Assembly: GCA_963790245.1 (NCBI GenBank)
Contig: CAWBNP010000002.1
Span: 2,232,001-2,296,000 of the forward strand
Length of the DNA: 64,000 bases
Direction: 5' to 3'
DNA from: JACCVG01 sp963790245
GTDB lineage: Bacteria > Actinomycetota > Thermoleophilia > Solirubrobacterales > Thermoleophilaceae
The stretch's first letter is position 1; every line of letters begins with the position of its first letter. Below the pieces are notes generated by a model, which worked only from the letters and a program-made list of their open reading frames with translations, ran no database searches and was not told the DNA's origin. Positions 9,959 to 18,041 of the stretch are shown in pieces. The translations under genes were made by a program, and so were the position numbers.

Positions 9959-9990
9959 TTAGGTGTCTATGGCACCGAAAACTTCCATCG
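9959..9990 (+). repeat. 32-base direct repeat, copy B
   Basis: Second copy, 63 bases downstream of copy A and covering the first codons of the AbiEi/DUF559-type gene (encoding MAPKTSI). The offset is 21 codons, so both copies are in the same frame. Confidence 0.8.
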
Positions 9991-10892
9991 AACGGTGGGG
10001 CAAAGCGCTCAAGCTCGCGGCTCGTCAGCACGGCATCGCCACGCGCCAGCAGCTGCTCGGCCTCGGGTACCCGCCGGAGGCGATCCAGTTCCTGCTCAGC
10101 GCCGACAGGCTTCACCCGCTGTGGCGCGGCGTCTACGCGGTAGGGAGACCGGAGGTCGGTGATCTCGGCCGCTGGATGGCGGCAACGCTCGCCTGCGGGC
10201 CGCACTCGGCGCTGAGCCACCTAAGCGCCGCCAACCTGTTCGGAATCAGCGACCGCCAGCCTGATCGAATCGAGATCACCGTGCCGGCGACCGTCAGGCG
10301 CCGGCGGCGAGGGATCCAGGTGCACCGCTCATCCACCTTCCTCATTGCTGCCGTAACCACCCGCCGCGCAGGCATCCCCGTCACAACACCACTGCGCACG
10401 CTCGTCGACCTCGCGACGGTCCTCGATCGGAAGCCGCTTGAGCGTGCCATCAACCGGGCCGATCAATCACGGCTCCTCACCGTGCCGGCATTGCGACGAG
10501 GACTGGAGCAGCTGGCCGCCCGACCCGGAGTCCTGACCCTTCGCGAGATCGTCGACCCAGCGACATTCGCCCGTACGCGCTCCGATCTCGAACGCCGCCT
10601 TCTTGATCTAGCGCTCGGGGTAGGACTCCCGATGCCCGAAACGAACGTGCGCGTCGACGGCTTCGAGGTCGACTTCTACTGGCGCGACCTAGATCTGGTC
10701 GTTGAGACCGACGGCCTGACCTACCACCGCACTCCGGCGGCCCAGGCTCGCGACCGTGAACGGGATCACGCGCACTTGATTGCCGGCCGTACCTGCCTGC
10801 GCTTCACCCACCACCAAGTCCGCCACGATCGCGGGCGAACACGCACCAAGCTCTTGGCTGCCGTAGAGCGGTGCCGGGCCACCCGGGTATAA
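9963..10892 (+). CDS. AbiEi-like N-terminal domain + DUF559-type nuclease-fold protein
   Basis: About 309 residues. Residues 15-60 form a helix-turn-helix-like unit (AARQHGIATRQQLLGLGYPPEAI, given here as start and end pattern only) like the N-terminal domain of type IV antitoxin AbiEi-family proteins, followed by an RGVYAVG strand. The middle part (LRTLVDLATVLDRKPLERA) and the C-terminal segment VDFYWRDLDLVVETDG with a later RDRERD resemble the DUF559/Vsr-like endonuclease fold, in which the Asp/Glu/Asp residues are catalytic in active relatives. ATG 9969 is an equally plausible start. No partner toxin gene is adjacent, so a toxin-antitoxin role is not supported. Proteins of this architecture are common orphans in actinobacteria. 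Its start overlaps repeat copy B. Confidence 0.75.
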   Translation: MSMAPKTSIERWGKALKLAARQHGIATRQQLLGLGYPPEAIQFLLSADRLHPLWRGVYAVGRPEVGDLGRWMAATLACGPHSALSHLSAANLFGISDRQPDRIEITVPATVRRRRRGIQVHRSSTFLIAAVTTRRAGIPVTTPLRTLVDLATVLDRKPLERAINRADQSRLLTVPALRRGLEQLAARPGVLTLREIVDPATFARTRSDLERRLLDLALGVGLPMPETNVRVDGFEVDFYWRDLDLVVETDGLTYHRTPAAQARDRERDHAHLIAGRTCLRFTHHQVRHDRGRTRTKLLAAVERCRATRV

Positions 10893-10893
10893 A
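10888..10893 (+). promoter_or_regulatory. Candidate -10 box, leaderless start of aldonolactone oxidase
   Basis: TATAAA ends six bases before ATG 10900 and overlaps the TAA stop of the preceding gene (10890-10892). Confidence 0.45.
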
Positions 10894-10899
10894 CGTCGC

Positions 10900-12204
10900 A
10901 TGGCCACCTGGCGCAACTGGGCCGGCGAACAGCACTGCGCGCCGCACGCGATCGAGCGGCCCCGCTCCGAAGCCGAGCTGATCGATGTCGTCGGCCGCGC
11001 GGCCGACCAGGGCCTAGGCGTACGCGCCGTCGGCTCAGGCCACTCGTTCACGGACGCCGCCTGTACTGATGGCGTGATGGTCTCGCTGGACCGGATGGGC
11101 GCGGTGCTGGAGGCGGATCCGTCGAGCGGGCTCGTCCGCGTCCAAGGCGGAATCGTGTTGCGCGACCTCGCCCTCGCGCTCGCCGCACGCGGGCTGGCGC
11201 TCGAGAACCAGGGCGACATCGACGCCCAGACGATCTCCGGGGCGGTCAGCACCGCTACGCACGGAACCGGCACAGGGTTCGTCAACCTCTCTGGCCAGCT
11301 CGCGGGGGTGCGGCTGGTCACCGCCGCAGGAGAGGCCGTCGAGCTCACCGGGGACGACGACCCTCAGGCGTTCCGCGCGGCGCGGGTGTCGGTCGGCAGC
11401 CTGGGCGTCATCTCGGAGCTGACGGTGCGCTGCGTGCCGGCGTTCCGGATCCGCCGGATCGACGAGCCCCAGCCGCTCGCCGAGGTGCTCGGGGCGCTCG
11501 AGGAACTCGCCGACGGCCACGACCATTTCGAGTTCTTCGCTTTCCCGTACACCGACACCGCGCTGACGCTGACGAGCACGCGCACCGACGAGCCAGCCCG
11601 GCCGCGCGACCGTTACGCGGCCTGGATCGAGGAGGAGCTCGTCTACAACGGTGTGTTCGGAGCCCTCACCCGCCTCGGCCGCGTCTTCCCGGCACTGGTC
11701 CCCTCGCTCAACCGCCTCGTGACGCGGATGAGCAGCGGGTCCGAGCAGCTCGACTCGAGCCATCGGATCTACGCGCACGATCGCCGCGTCCGGTTCACCG
11801 AGATGGAGTACGCGATCCCCAGCCAGGCGGCGCGGGTCGCGATCGAACGGGTCATGGATCTGGTCGAACGGCGGTCGCTTCCGGTCGGTTTCCCGATCGA
11901 GGTCCGCTTCGTCGCGCCCGACGACGCACTGCTCTCCCCCTCTCATGAGCGGCCCACTTGCTACATCGCGGTGCACATGGTCGCGGGCGTGGAGTTCGAG
12001 TCACTCTTCCGCGCCGTCGAGGAGATCATGCGCGAATACGGCGGCCGCCCTCACTGGGGCAAGCGCCACTACCGGACCGCCGCCGACCTGGCGCCCGCCT
12101 ACCCGGAGTGGGAGGCCTTCCAGTCTGTCCGTGCCCGCTTTGATCCAACCGGCGTGTTCACGAACGATTACGCCGAGCGCGTTCTGGGTCCAGTCCGGGC
12201 GTGA
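10900..12204 (+). CDS. FAD-linked aldonolactone oxidase (ALO/GULO family)
   Basis: A 434-residue VAO-fold flavoprotein. The N-terminal PP-loop region contains VGSGHSFTD, the FAD-pyrophosphate site; GAVSTATHGTG follows in the FAD domain; the C-terminal HWGKRHYRT is the HWxK motif of D-arabinono-1,4-lactone oxidases and L-gulonolactone oxidases. The family oxidises aldonolactones or alditols, passing electrons to oxygen or a dehydrogenase acceptor. The covalent-flavin His seen in some members cannot be confirmed. Cytoplasmic, no signal peptide. Intact frame. Its stop overlaps the VOC gene start (GTGA), so the two are probably translated together. Confidence 0.88.
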   Translation: MATWRNWAGEQHCAPHAIERPRSEAELIDVVGRAADQGLGVRAVGSGHSFTDAACTDGVMVSLDRMGAVLEADPSSGLVRVQGGIVLRDLALALAARGLALENQGDIDAQTISGAVSTATHGTGTGFVNLSGQLAGVRLVTAAGEAVELTGDDDPQAFRAARVSVGSLGVISELTVRCVPAFRIRRIDEPQPLAEVLGALEELADGHDHFEFFAFPYTDTALTLTSTRTDEPARPRDRYAAWIEEELVYNGVFGALTRLGRVFPALVPSLNRLVTRMSSGSEQLDSSHRIYAHDRRVRFTEMEYAIPSQAARVAIERVMDLVERRSLPVGFPIEVRFVAPDDALLSPSHERPTCYIAVHMVAGVEFESLFRAVEEIMREYGGRPHWGKRHYRTAADLAPAYPEWEAFQSVRARFDPTGVFTNDYAERVLGPVRA

Positions 12205-12695
12205 GCACGGTGGGCGGCATCGATCCCGGCGCCCAGATCGGGCACGTCCATCTCAAGGTCTCCGACCTCGAGCGCTCGATCGCCTGGTACGGGGAGGTGC
12301 TCGGCCTCGACCTGATGCAGCGCTTCGGCGACAGCGCCGCGTTCCTCTCGGCCGGCGGCTACCACCACCACGTCGGGCTGAACACGTGGTTCAGCGCCGG
12401 GGCACCGCGAGCCGAGCAGCGCGGGGTCGGCCTCTTTCACCTCGCCCTTCTCTACCCGACCCGCCCGGCGCTCGCGACAGCGGTCGCGCGGGTGCTCGAT
12501 AACGGCGTCGAGTTGACCGGCGCCGCCGATCATGGTGTCAGCGAGGCGATCTATCTCGACGACCCCGACGGCAACGGCGTCGAGCTCTACTGGGATCGCC
12601 CGCGCGAGGAGTGGCCGCGGCCCCTGAGCGGCGAGGGTGTGGAGATGTTCACAGCAGCGCTCGATCTGGGAGCGCTGCTCACGCTGGCCGCCTAG
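12201..12695 (+). CDS. VOC family (glyoxalase/dioxygenase-fold) protein, CatE-like
   Basis: 164 residues beginning with IGHVHLKVSDLERSIAWYGEVLG, the first beta-alpha-beta module of vicinal oxygen chelate proteins (pattern given within limits: HVHLKVSDLERS). YHHHVGLNTW and the late IYLDDPDGNGVELYW carry candidate metal ligands His and Glu. Length and sequence resemble the N-terminal half of catechol 2,3-dioxygenase CatE-type proteins; a full extradiol dioxygenase would be longer, so ring cleavage is unproven. GTG 12201 overlaps the upstream stop. Confidence 0.85.
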   Translation: MSTVGGIDPGAQIGHVHLKVSDLERSIAWYGEVLGLDLMQRFGDSAAFLSAGGYHHHVGLNTWFSAGAPRAEQRGVGLFHLALLYPTRPALATAVARVLDNGVELTGAADHGVSEAIYLDDPDGNGVELYWDRPREEWPRPLSGEGVEMFTAALDLGALLTLAA

Positions 12696-12698
12696 CCC

Positions 12699-12758
12699 TA
12701 GACCCCACCGGGGTCATGCGCACGCGACATTCAGCCCTGAGCGCGGGTTCTCGCGCTA
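12699..12758 (-). repeat. 60-base double-hairpin repeat, copy 1
   Basis: Matches 54207-54266 at 52 of 60 positions, same length. It contains two inverted repeats: GACCCC/GGGGTC around a three-base loop (12701-12715) and AGCGCG/CGCGCT around a six-base loop (12740-12757). On the minus strand it starts with the stop codon of the universal stress gene, so it is the 3' end of that transcript and lies between two convergent genes. It may act as a terminator or as a mobile palindromic repeat. Confidence 0.8.
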
Positions 12759-13190
12759 GTCCGTCTTGACGATCACGACCGAGCAGGGCGCCTTGTGCGA
12801 GACCTTGTTCGGGACCGAGCCGAGAATGCGCCGGTCCATCCCCTTGGAGCCGACGACCAGCAAATCGGCCCCGAACTCGCCGGCGATCTCGCAGAGCAGG
12901 TCGGCGGGATCACCCTGCCGCGCCTCGCTGGTCACCCCGACACCGTGTTCAAGAGCCTTTTCCTCGGCCGTCTTGAGCGCAGCCTCGACGTCCTCGAACG
13001 GGTTCAGCGACCACTGGACGTCCTGCGGCGCGTTGGCCTGCTCCTTCTTCAGCCGGTACTCGGAAACGGGCCGGTAGGAGCTCGCCACGTGCAGCTGCGC
13101 GCCGAAGCGCTCGGCGAGCTCGACAGCGAAATCGATTGCCTTGACGGCGGTCTCGGAACCATCGGTTCCGACGAGGATCCTGGCGATCAT
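12756..13190 (-). CDS. Universal stress protein (UspA family)
   Basis: 144 residues, a single Usp domain. ILVGTDGSETA at the N-terminus and VVGSKGMDRRILGSVPNKVSH near the C-terminus match the ATP-binding class (G-2x-G-9x-G-S/T pattern; shown as VVGSKGMDRRILGSV), ending in CSVVIVK. ATG 13188-13190 follows a GAAAGG ribosome site. Probably a nucleotide-binding stress/dormancy protein in the cytoplasm. The stop codon is inside the double-hairpin repeat. Confidence 0.92.
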   Translation of the reverse strand: MIARILVGTDGSETAVKAIDFAVELAERFGAQLHVASSYRPVSEYRLKKEQANAPQDVQWSLNPFEDVEAALKTAEEKALEHGVGVTSEARQGDPADLLCEIAGEFGADLLVVGSKGMDRRILGSVPNKVSHKAPCSVVIVKTD

Positions 13191-13219
13191 GGAATGCCTT
13201 TCGGTTGTGGCGAACGGCC

Positions 13220-13471
13220 TTAGGAGTTGTCACGGCCCTGTTTGCTCGACGGCAGGTAGGCCTCGCCGGGCTCGCGTCGGATCGATCGTTTCGTGGTCTG
13301 GGCGGGATAGCGACGGTGGTGGTAGGCGACCATCACGCCGTAGGTGGTGATGATGATCCCGCCGAGGACGACCCAGCTCGCCCAGCCGTCAACCACGGTG
13401 CTGACGGCGTACCCGCCGAGCGCGACAACCGCCAGGAGGATGGCCGCCTGAATTGCAGTCGTTGCTCGCAT
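13220..13471 (-). CDS. Small two-helix membrane protein
   Basis: 83 residues from ATG 13469-13471, which follows a GGGAGG ribosome site at five bases. Two hydrophobic helices (AAILLAVVALGGYAVSTVV and WVVLGGIIITTYGVMVAYHH) are followed by a basic tail. No family recognised. It lies 29 bases upstream of the universal stress gene on the same strand and could form an operon with it. A longer in-frame reading up to 13966 exists but would overlap the next gene and lacks signals. Confidence 0.65.
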   Translation of the reverse strand: MRATTAIQAAILLAVVALGGYAVSTVVDGWASWVVLGGIIITTYGVMVAYHHRRYPAQTTKRSIRREPGEAYLPSSKQGRDNS

Positions 13472-13649
13472 CCGGTCCTCCCAAGTCGATGGCTGAACTG
13501 CCCAACTCGTCAGCGCGCGCGCTGTCGGGTTGACAGAGGGTGGGCCATGAGTGGAGCTGGCTGTGTGAACCTGCGCACGGTGCCCACGGATTCTCTGCAT
13601 CGCAGAGCCCTCGGCGCGAACCGATGTGCGAGTAGGGGGCTCCTTCCGC

Positions 13650-15203
13650 TCAACACCTGCTCCGAAGCACGTCTTTGCACTCATGTGACTCAAACGCATA
13701 TGCCGAGCGCAAGAAGCGCGAGAGGTGGTCGACGATCGCCTCGCCGGCAAGCGGATAAGGGACGTTGCGACCCCGAGAGTCAGCGCGACCCACCCCGATC
13801 GCCGAGCGATCGGCCGAATCATCGAAGGTCCTCCCGAGCAGGCGCCCGACCGCGCTACGACGCTGGGCGAGCTCCCTGTTGTTCGGGGGCCCGCGGAAGG
13901 CGATGCCCTTGAGGTAGCGATCAAACCACGCCAGGGCGTAAAACACGGCGACCCGCTCGCCCTCACTGGAGGCGTTCACGAAGGGCCCCTGGACCGGGTT
14001 AGGCAGCTGATAGGGCGTGAAGCTCCACTCCTGATGGGTAGAGCCGCGCAGCGCGACCTGCATTGTCTCGACCCCGGCCCGCCGGAACTGTTTCCCGACC
14101 TGGGCCGAAGGATGGCGATCTGGCGAGCCGCGCTCGAGGCGCGGGCCGGCGTAGTTCTCACCCTCAGCGAGCTGCAGCATCGTTGGCACATGCGGCCGCG
14201 CGCCTTTCGGGGGCAGGCCGAACCCATCGAAGGTCACAGCCGCTGAGAACCCTTGATCGGGGTCGCCGTTGGCGCTCACCAGCGCCCCATAGGCACCGAG
14301 CGAGTGACCCATAACGCCGACCCGACGGAAGTCGATCCGGTCGTGCCACGGATTGGCTTTTGACCGCATCCAAGCGAGAGCGTCGAGCGCTCCGAATACG
14401 AAATTAGGTCCGGCCGCGTCATACAGCGGTTGGATATCGCTCGGTTCGCTGTGCTCCTCGATCACGAAGGGTAGCCCCTCGATCGCAAAGCCGATTCCAG
14501 GAGCCGGTGAGGCGAAGAACGGGGCGGCCAGCGGCTCGAGCGGGCTCGCAGCTGACTCCGGAAATTCATACACCCCGGCACACTCACCCGTTTCGCGGAT
14601 GCCCGCTTCCTGCGGCTTCGTCCAGGTTCCACCAGGCTTGCAGAACTTCTTCGACGGTCGTGGATCGTCCTCTGAGCCACCCTGCCCCTGGGGGTCGAAG
14701 CTCATCACGACGTAGCCCGACTCGGCAAGGCTCTGGACGATCCCGAAGTAAGTCTCCTGTGGGGCTCCGAGACCGTTGACCATCACGATCGCGGGTAGTC
14801 GCCGGCCGGCGGGCCTGCCGGTGACGGGGTCGCTGTAGGGCAGCCTTGGACCAAACAGCTGCCCGGCGATTCTTGCCCCGTAGCGGTTGCGGTAGCTAAC
14901 CGGCAGCGCCCGTCCACGGGTCGTGCCCCAGTCCTTGCGGAACGGATCGCTGAAGATGCTTTGTGTGTCGGAGCCGGCGATGAATTTGGCCACATCGCCG
15001 GAGCTCCGCTCGATGTACTCGGGGTTAGTGACCTGGTCAAAACCACGGCCCTCGGCGAACAGGCGGTTCTCGAGCGACTCCGCGTAGAACTCGGGCGCTG
15101 GGGGCTGGGCTCCAGGTGCCGCAATCGCGGAGCTCGGCACGGCGGCAAGGACGGCGGCGATTAGCGCCGCCCGCCGCAGGTTGAGATCTGTCAGCGCCCG
15201 CAT
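13650..15203 (-). CDS. Secreted alpha/beta hydrolase (dienelactone hydrolase-like)
   Basis: About 517 residues from ATG 15201-15203; an in-frame start 39 bases upstream overlaps the neighbouring gene. The N-terminus has basic residues and a hydrophobic run ending AVPSSAIAAPG, a Sec signal peptide. The body shows PAIVMVNGLGAPQE (oxyanion region) and VGVMGHSLGAYGAL with the GxSxG nucleophile Ser, and a late STHQEWSF segment with a candidate catalytic His. Two Cys sit in the insert between these (KKFCKPG, TGECAG) and two at the C-terminus (HECKDVLRSRC), suitable for disulfides outside the cell. Substrate unknown; esterase or peptidase activity possible. Frame intact. Confidence 0.78.
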   Translation of the reverse strand: MRALTDLNLRRAALIAAVLAAVPSSAIAAPGAQPPAPEFYAESLENRLFAEGRGFDQVTNPEYIERSSGDVAKFIAGSDTQSIFSDPFRKDWGTTRGRALPVSYRNRYGARIAGQLFGPRLPYSDPVTGRPAGRRLPAIVMVNGLGAPQETYFGIVQSLAESGYVVMSFDPQGQGGSEDDPRPSKKFCKPGGTWTKPQEAGIRETGECAGVYEFPESAASPLEPLAAPFFASPAPGIGFAIEGLPFVIEEHSEPSDIQPLYDAAGPNFVFGALDALAWMRSKANPWHDRIDFRRVGVMGHSLGAYGALVSANGDPDQGFSAAVTFDGFGLPPKGARPHVPTMLQLAEGENYAGPRLERGSPDRHPSAQVGKQFRRAGVETMQVALRGSTHQEWSFTPYQLPNPVQGPFVNASSEGERVAVFYALAWFDRYLKGIAFRGPPNNRELAQRRSAVGRLLGRTFDDSADRSAIGVGRADSRGRNVPYPLAGEAIVDHLSRFLRSAYAFESHECKDVLRSRC

Positions 15204-15238
15204 GAGCTGCGGTCGTCCCAGCCGATGTGGTTCGCTCC

Positions 15239-16309
15239 TCACAGCGCCGAGCGCTCCCCAAGAATCGAACCGATCTCCTCGGCGGTCAGCTCGCGCACAT
15301 CGCCCTCGCCCGGTTCGAGGCCGAGCGCGTCGGAGATCACGCTCGGCTCGAACGCCGTCCCGCCCCCGGCGACGCGCTTGACGCAGTCGGCGAAGGCAAA
15401 CAGGTCGGTGACCCGCTCCTTGAGCAGGTAGCCCACATGGGTCGGGCTAGCGTTGAGCAGTCGCGCGGCCGAGTCGGGTTGGATGTCCTGGGAGAGCACG
15501 AGCACGCCCATCGCGCGGTGCTCGCCGCGGAGGCGCACAGCGGCGTCGAGTCCCTCGCTGGTGTGGGTCGGAGGCATGCGGACGTCGGTGACGGCGATGT
15601 CGGGGTGGAGCTCCTCGGCGAGCGCGATCAGCTGCTCGGCGTCGCCGGCCTGCCCGACGACCTCGAGGCCCGCTTCTTCCAGCACCCGCGCGACACCCTC
15701 GCGGACGAGCGCTGCATCATCCGCGAGCAGGACCCGAATCCGACGGGCCTGATCGGGCGACCACGGAACCTGCCAGCTGGTCGTCGTGCCCTCGAGTCCT
15801 TTCAGCGCGATCTCACCGGCCGGCACCAGGGTCGCGTAATCGCGCGCGAGAAGGCGGGTCGCGTCGGAAACCAGGATCTGCCCCGAGGCGGCCGCAGCGC
15901 ACAGGCGGCTGGCCTCGATCACGGCGGTGCCGAAACAGTCGTCTCCTTCGAGTCGGACATCGCCGCTGCTCACCCCGACGCGGATCGAGACGCGTATGTG
16001 TGCGCCGGCCGGCGGATCCACACACGCCTGCTGCAATGCGACCGCGCAGCTGGTTGCAGCCTCGGCCGAGCGGAAGCTGACCATAAGACCATCCCCGAGA
16101 TTCTTGATCTCCGTGCCGCCGGCTCGCGCGACGCGATCGCGGAGGGTTGCGAGGTGACCGTCCAGCAGCCGTCGTGAGGAGCGCGCGTCGAGACTGGCCA
16201 ACAACTCCGTCGAGCCGACGATGTCGGTGAACAGCACGGTTAGCGTCATGGTTCCACTCATGGCCGCCACGATCGGCGATCTGGGCCGCGGCGGCAACCG
16301 CGCTAGCAC
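15239..16309 (-). CDS. Class III nucleotidyl cyclase domain fused to a NarL-type receiver
   Basis: 356 residues; ATG 16259-16261 (beginning MSGTMTLTVLFTD) is a plausible alternative start. Residues 20-190 are a class III adenylate/guanylate cyclase homology domain: LFTDIVGST and NLGDGLMVSF supply the two metal-binding Asp. Residues 210-330 are a receiver domain: VLLADDAALVREG acidic pocket, TDVRMPP phospho-acceptor Asp, VLSQD, GYLLKE Lys. The tail ELTAEEIGSIL aligns with the beginning of a LuxR-type helix-turn-helix but stops there, so the DNA-binding output has been lost or replaced. The receiver closely resembles that of the regulator at 20091. Phosphorylation by the neighbouring kinases could tune cyclase activity (inference). 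Divergent from the kinase gene at 16466. Confidence 0.85.
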   Translation of the reverse strand: MLARLPPRPRSPIVAAMSGTMTLTVLFTDIVGSTELLASLDARSSRRLLDGHLATLRDRVARAGGTEIKNLGDGLMVSFRSAEAATSCAVALQQACVDPPAGAHIRVSIRVGVSSGDVRLEGDDCFGTAVIEASRLCAAAASGQILVSDATRLLARDYATLVPAGEIALKGLEGTTTSWQVPWSPDQARRIRVLLADDAALVREGVARVLEEAGLEVVGQAGDAEQLIALAEELHPDIAVTDVRMPPTHTSEGLDAAVRLRGEHRAMGVLVLSQDIQPDSAARLLNASPTHVGYLLKERVTDLFAFADCVKRVAGGGTAFEPSVISDALGLEPGEGDVRELTAEEIGSILGERSAL

Positions 16310-16465
16310 GTAATCGCGTTGCGCGGTGGCGCCGACCCCTGAGCGGATCGCCTCTCCTAGGGTCTGCAGACAATCGGCGGAAGGGGACGTTTCGATGAGT
16401 GAGAGCGCGAGCTGAGTTCACGAGTGGGATCGACGAGAACCAAGCGGAGTCATACGAGCGAGACC

Positions 16466-18041
16466 ATGGGGCGCCGGCGTTTGTCTCTTGAGCGGCTCTA
16501 CGCCAGAGGCCCGCGCCGGTACGTGGTCGCGTGTGTCGCGATCATCTGGACGATCGCGCTCGGAATGACGACGCTGATCTCGCTCGTCTTCGGAGCCCTC
16601 TATCTACGAATGGGCGTCGACCAGCTCGTGACGGTGACCCTGTTGGCTGATGCGGGGACGCTCGCAGGGGTGATTGTGGCGGCGGCCGTCGTGGCACGAA
16701 CGACGGCGCGACCCCTCCTGCGCTGGGTTGCAGGGATCCGGGATGAGGACGGAGCCCGAGCCGCCTGGGAGTCGGGTACGAGAGCCACCTTCAGGTGGCC
16801 GGCCTTGGCAGGGCTGTTGTGCGCTCTGTTCACGATTCCGGCGGGGCTTTACATCTTCTCCGTCTCGGGGGTGCCCGTGGCAATCATGATCTTTGTAGTG
16901 GCGCCGGTGGTGCAAGTAGGGATCGTGGCCGCCGTCATCGTCTGTTACTTCGTCGTCGAAAGCTTCATGCGTCCGGTGATCACCGAGATCAACGGCAGCC
17001 TCCCAAACGAGTTCGAACCACGCGCCTGGTCCCCGAGCCTGCGCGGACGGCTGGTGCCGACCGTGCTCGCGGTCGAGATGTTCGCCTCGTTGCTGGCCGG
17101 CGGGCTGGTGAGTCACGCGTCGGGGGTCGCCGAAACCCTCCTCTACAGCCTGCTCGCCGGGATCGTCGTCACGCTGACGTTCTCGCTCGCCTGGACCTTC
17201 GCTCTTTCGCGCTCGATCCTAGGCCCGGTCGGAGACCTCGTGGCGGCCACAGGCTCGGTCCGCCAAGGAGACCTGACGCAGTCGGTTCCGCTGGTTGGAA
17301 ACGACGAGTTGACCCAGCTCGGGAGGAGCTTCAACGAGATGCTCGATGGCCTGCGAGAGCGTGAGCATCTGCGTGATGAGAACGTGCTGCAGGCCGAAGA
17401 GCTGCGGGCTTCGCGGGCCCGGATCGTCGCGGCCTCCGACGCCGAGCGCCGCCGCGTCGAGCGCAACATCCACGACGGCGCTCAGCAGCAGATGGTTGCG
17501 CTCGCGCTCTTGCGCTGGCGCTTGAGCTGCGGCTGCTCGAGGCACGGGCGAGACCGTGCCGCCGCAGAGATCAAATCCGGCACTTTCAGGAGCCGGTGAG
17601 TCGCTGTCGACAGCGCTCGCCGATCTACGCGAGCTCGCCCGCGGCCTCCACCCCCAGATTCTCACGACGAGTGGGCTGGGACCAGCCGTTCGGCAGCTCG
17701 CATCGCGCTGCCCGATCCCAGTCGACATCGAAGTCTGCGACGAGCGGTTCGAGGAGCAGATCGAGTCGACCGCCTACTTCGTTGTTTCAGAAGCGCTCGC
17801 GAACGTCGCCAAGTACTCCGAGGCGAACGAGGCGCAGCTGTCAATCGCCCGCGTCAACGGATCGCTGCTCGTGAAGGTTTCCGACGACGGAGTCGGCGGC
17901 GCGGATGCGGCCGCCGGCTCGGGCCTCGCGGGTCTCGCCGACCGGGTCGCCGCCGTCGGCGGTGAGCTGCGGATCGAGAGCCGGGCGGGGCGGGGGACGC
18001 GGGTAGTGGCGGAGCTGGCGCTGGAAGCTGCCCAGACGTGA
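16466..18041 (+). CDS. NarL-type sensor histidine kinase (HK1)
   Basis: Membrane kinase with about six N-terminal helices, a HAMP-like linker (GPVGDLVAATGSVRQGDL), a HisKA_3 dimerisation helix with the phospho-acceptor VERNIHDGAQQQ (His336) and a HATPase_c domain with EALANVAKY (N box) and VSDDGVGGAD (G1 box), both intact. Two one-base slips near 17510 and 17570 split the catalytic region; the corrected sequence parallels the kinase at 32731. ATG 16466 is preferred; an in-frame GTG at 16424 would add 14 residues. The next gene starts inside its stop codon (GTGA). Likely partners are the regulators at 19690 and 20091. Confidence 0.87.

Noticed and set aside
9963..10892. Type IV toxin-antitoxin system
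   Set aside because: Only an AbiEi-like N-terminal domain fused to a nuclease-fold domain is present; no AbiEii-type nucleotidyltransferase toxin gene is adjacent.
13472..13966. N-terminal extension of the small membrane protein to 248 residues
   Set aside because: It would overlap the hydrolase gene, and the internal ATG at 13471 has a good ribosome site and begins the first hydrophobic helix.
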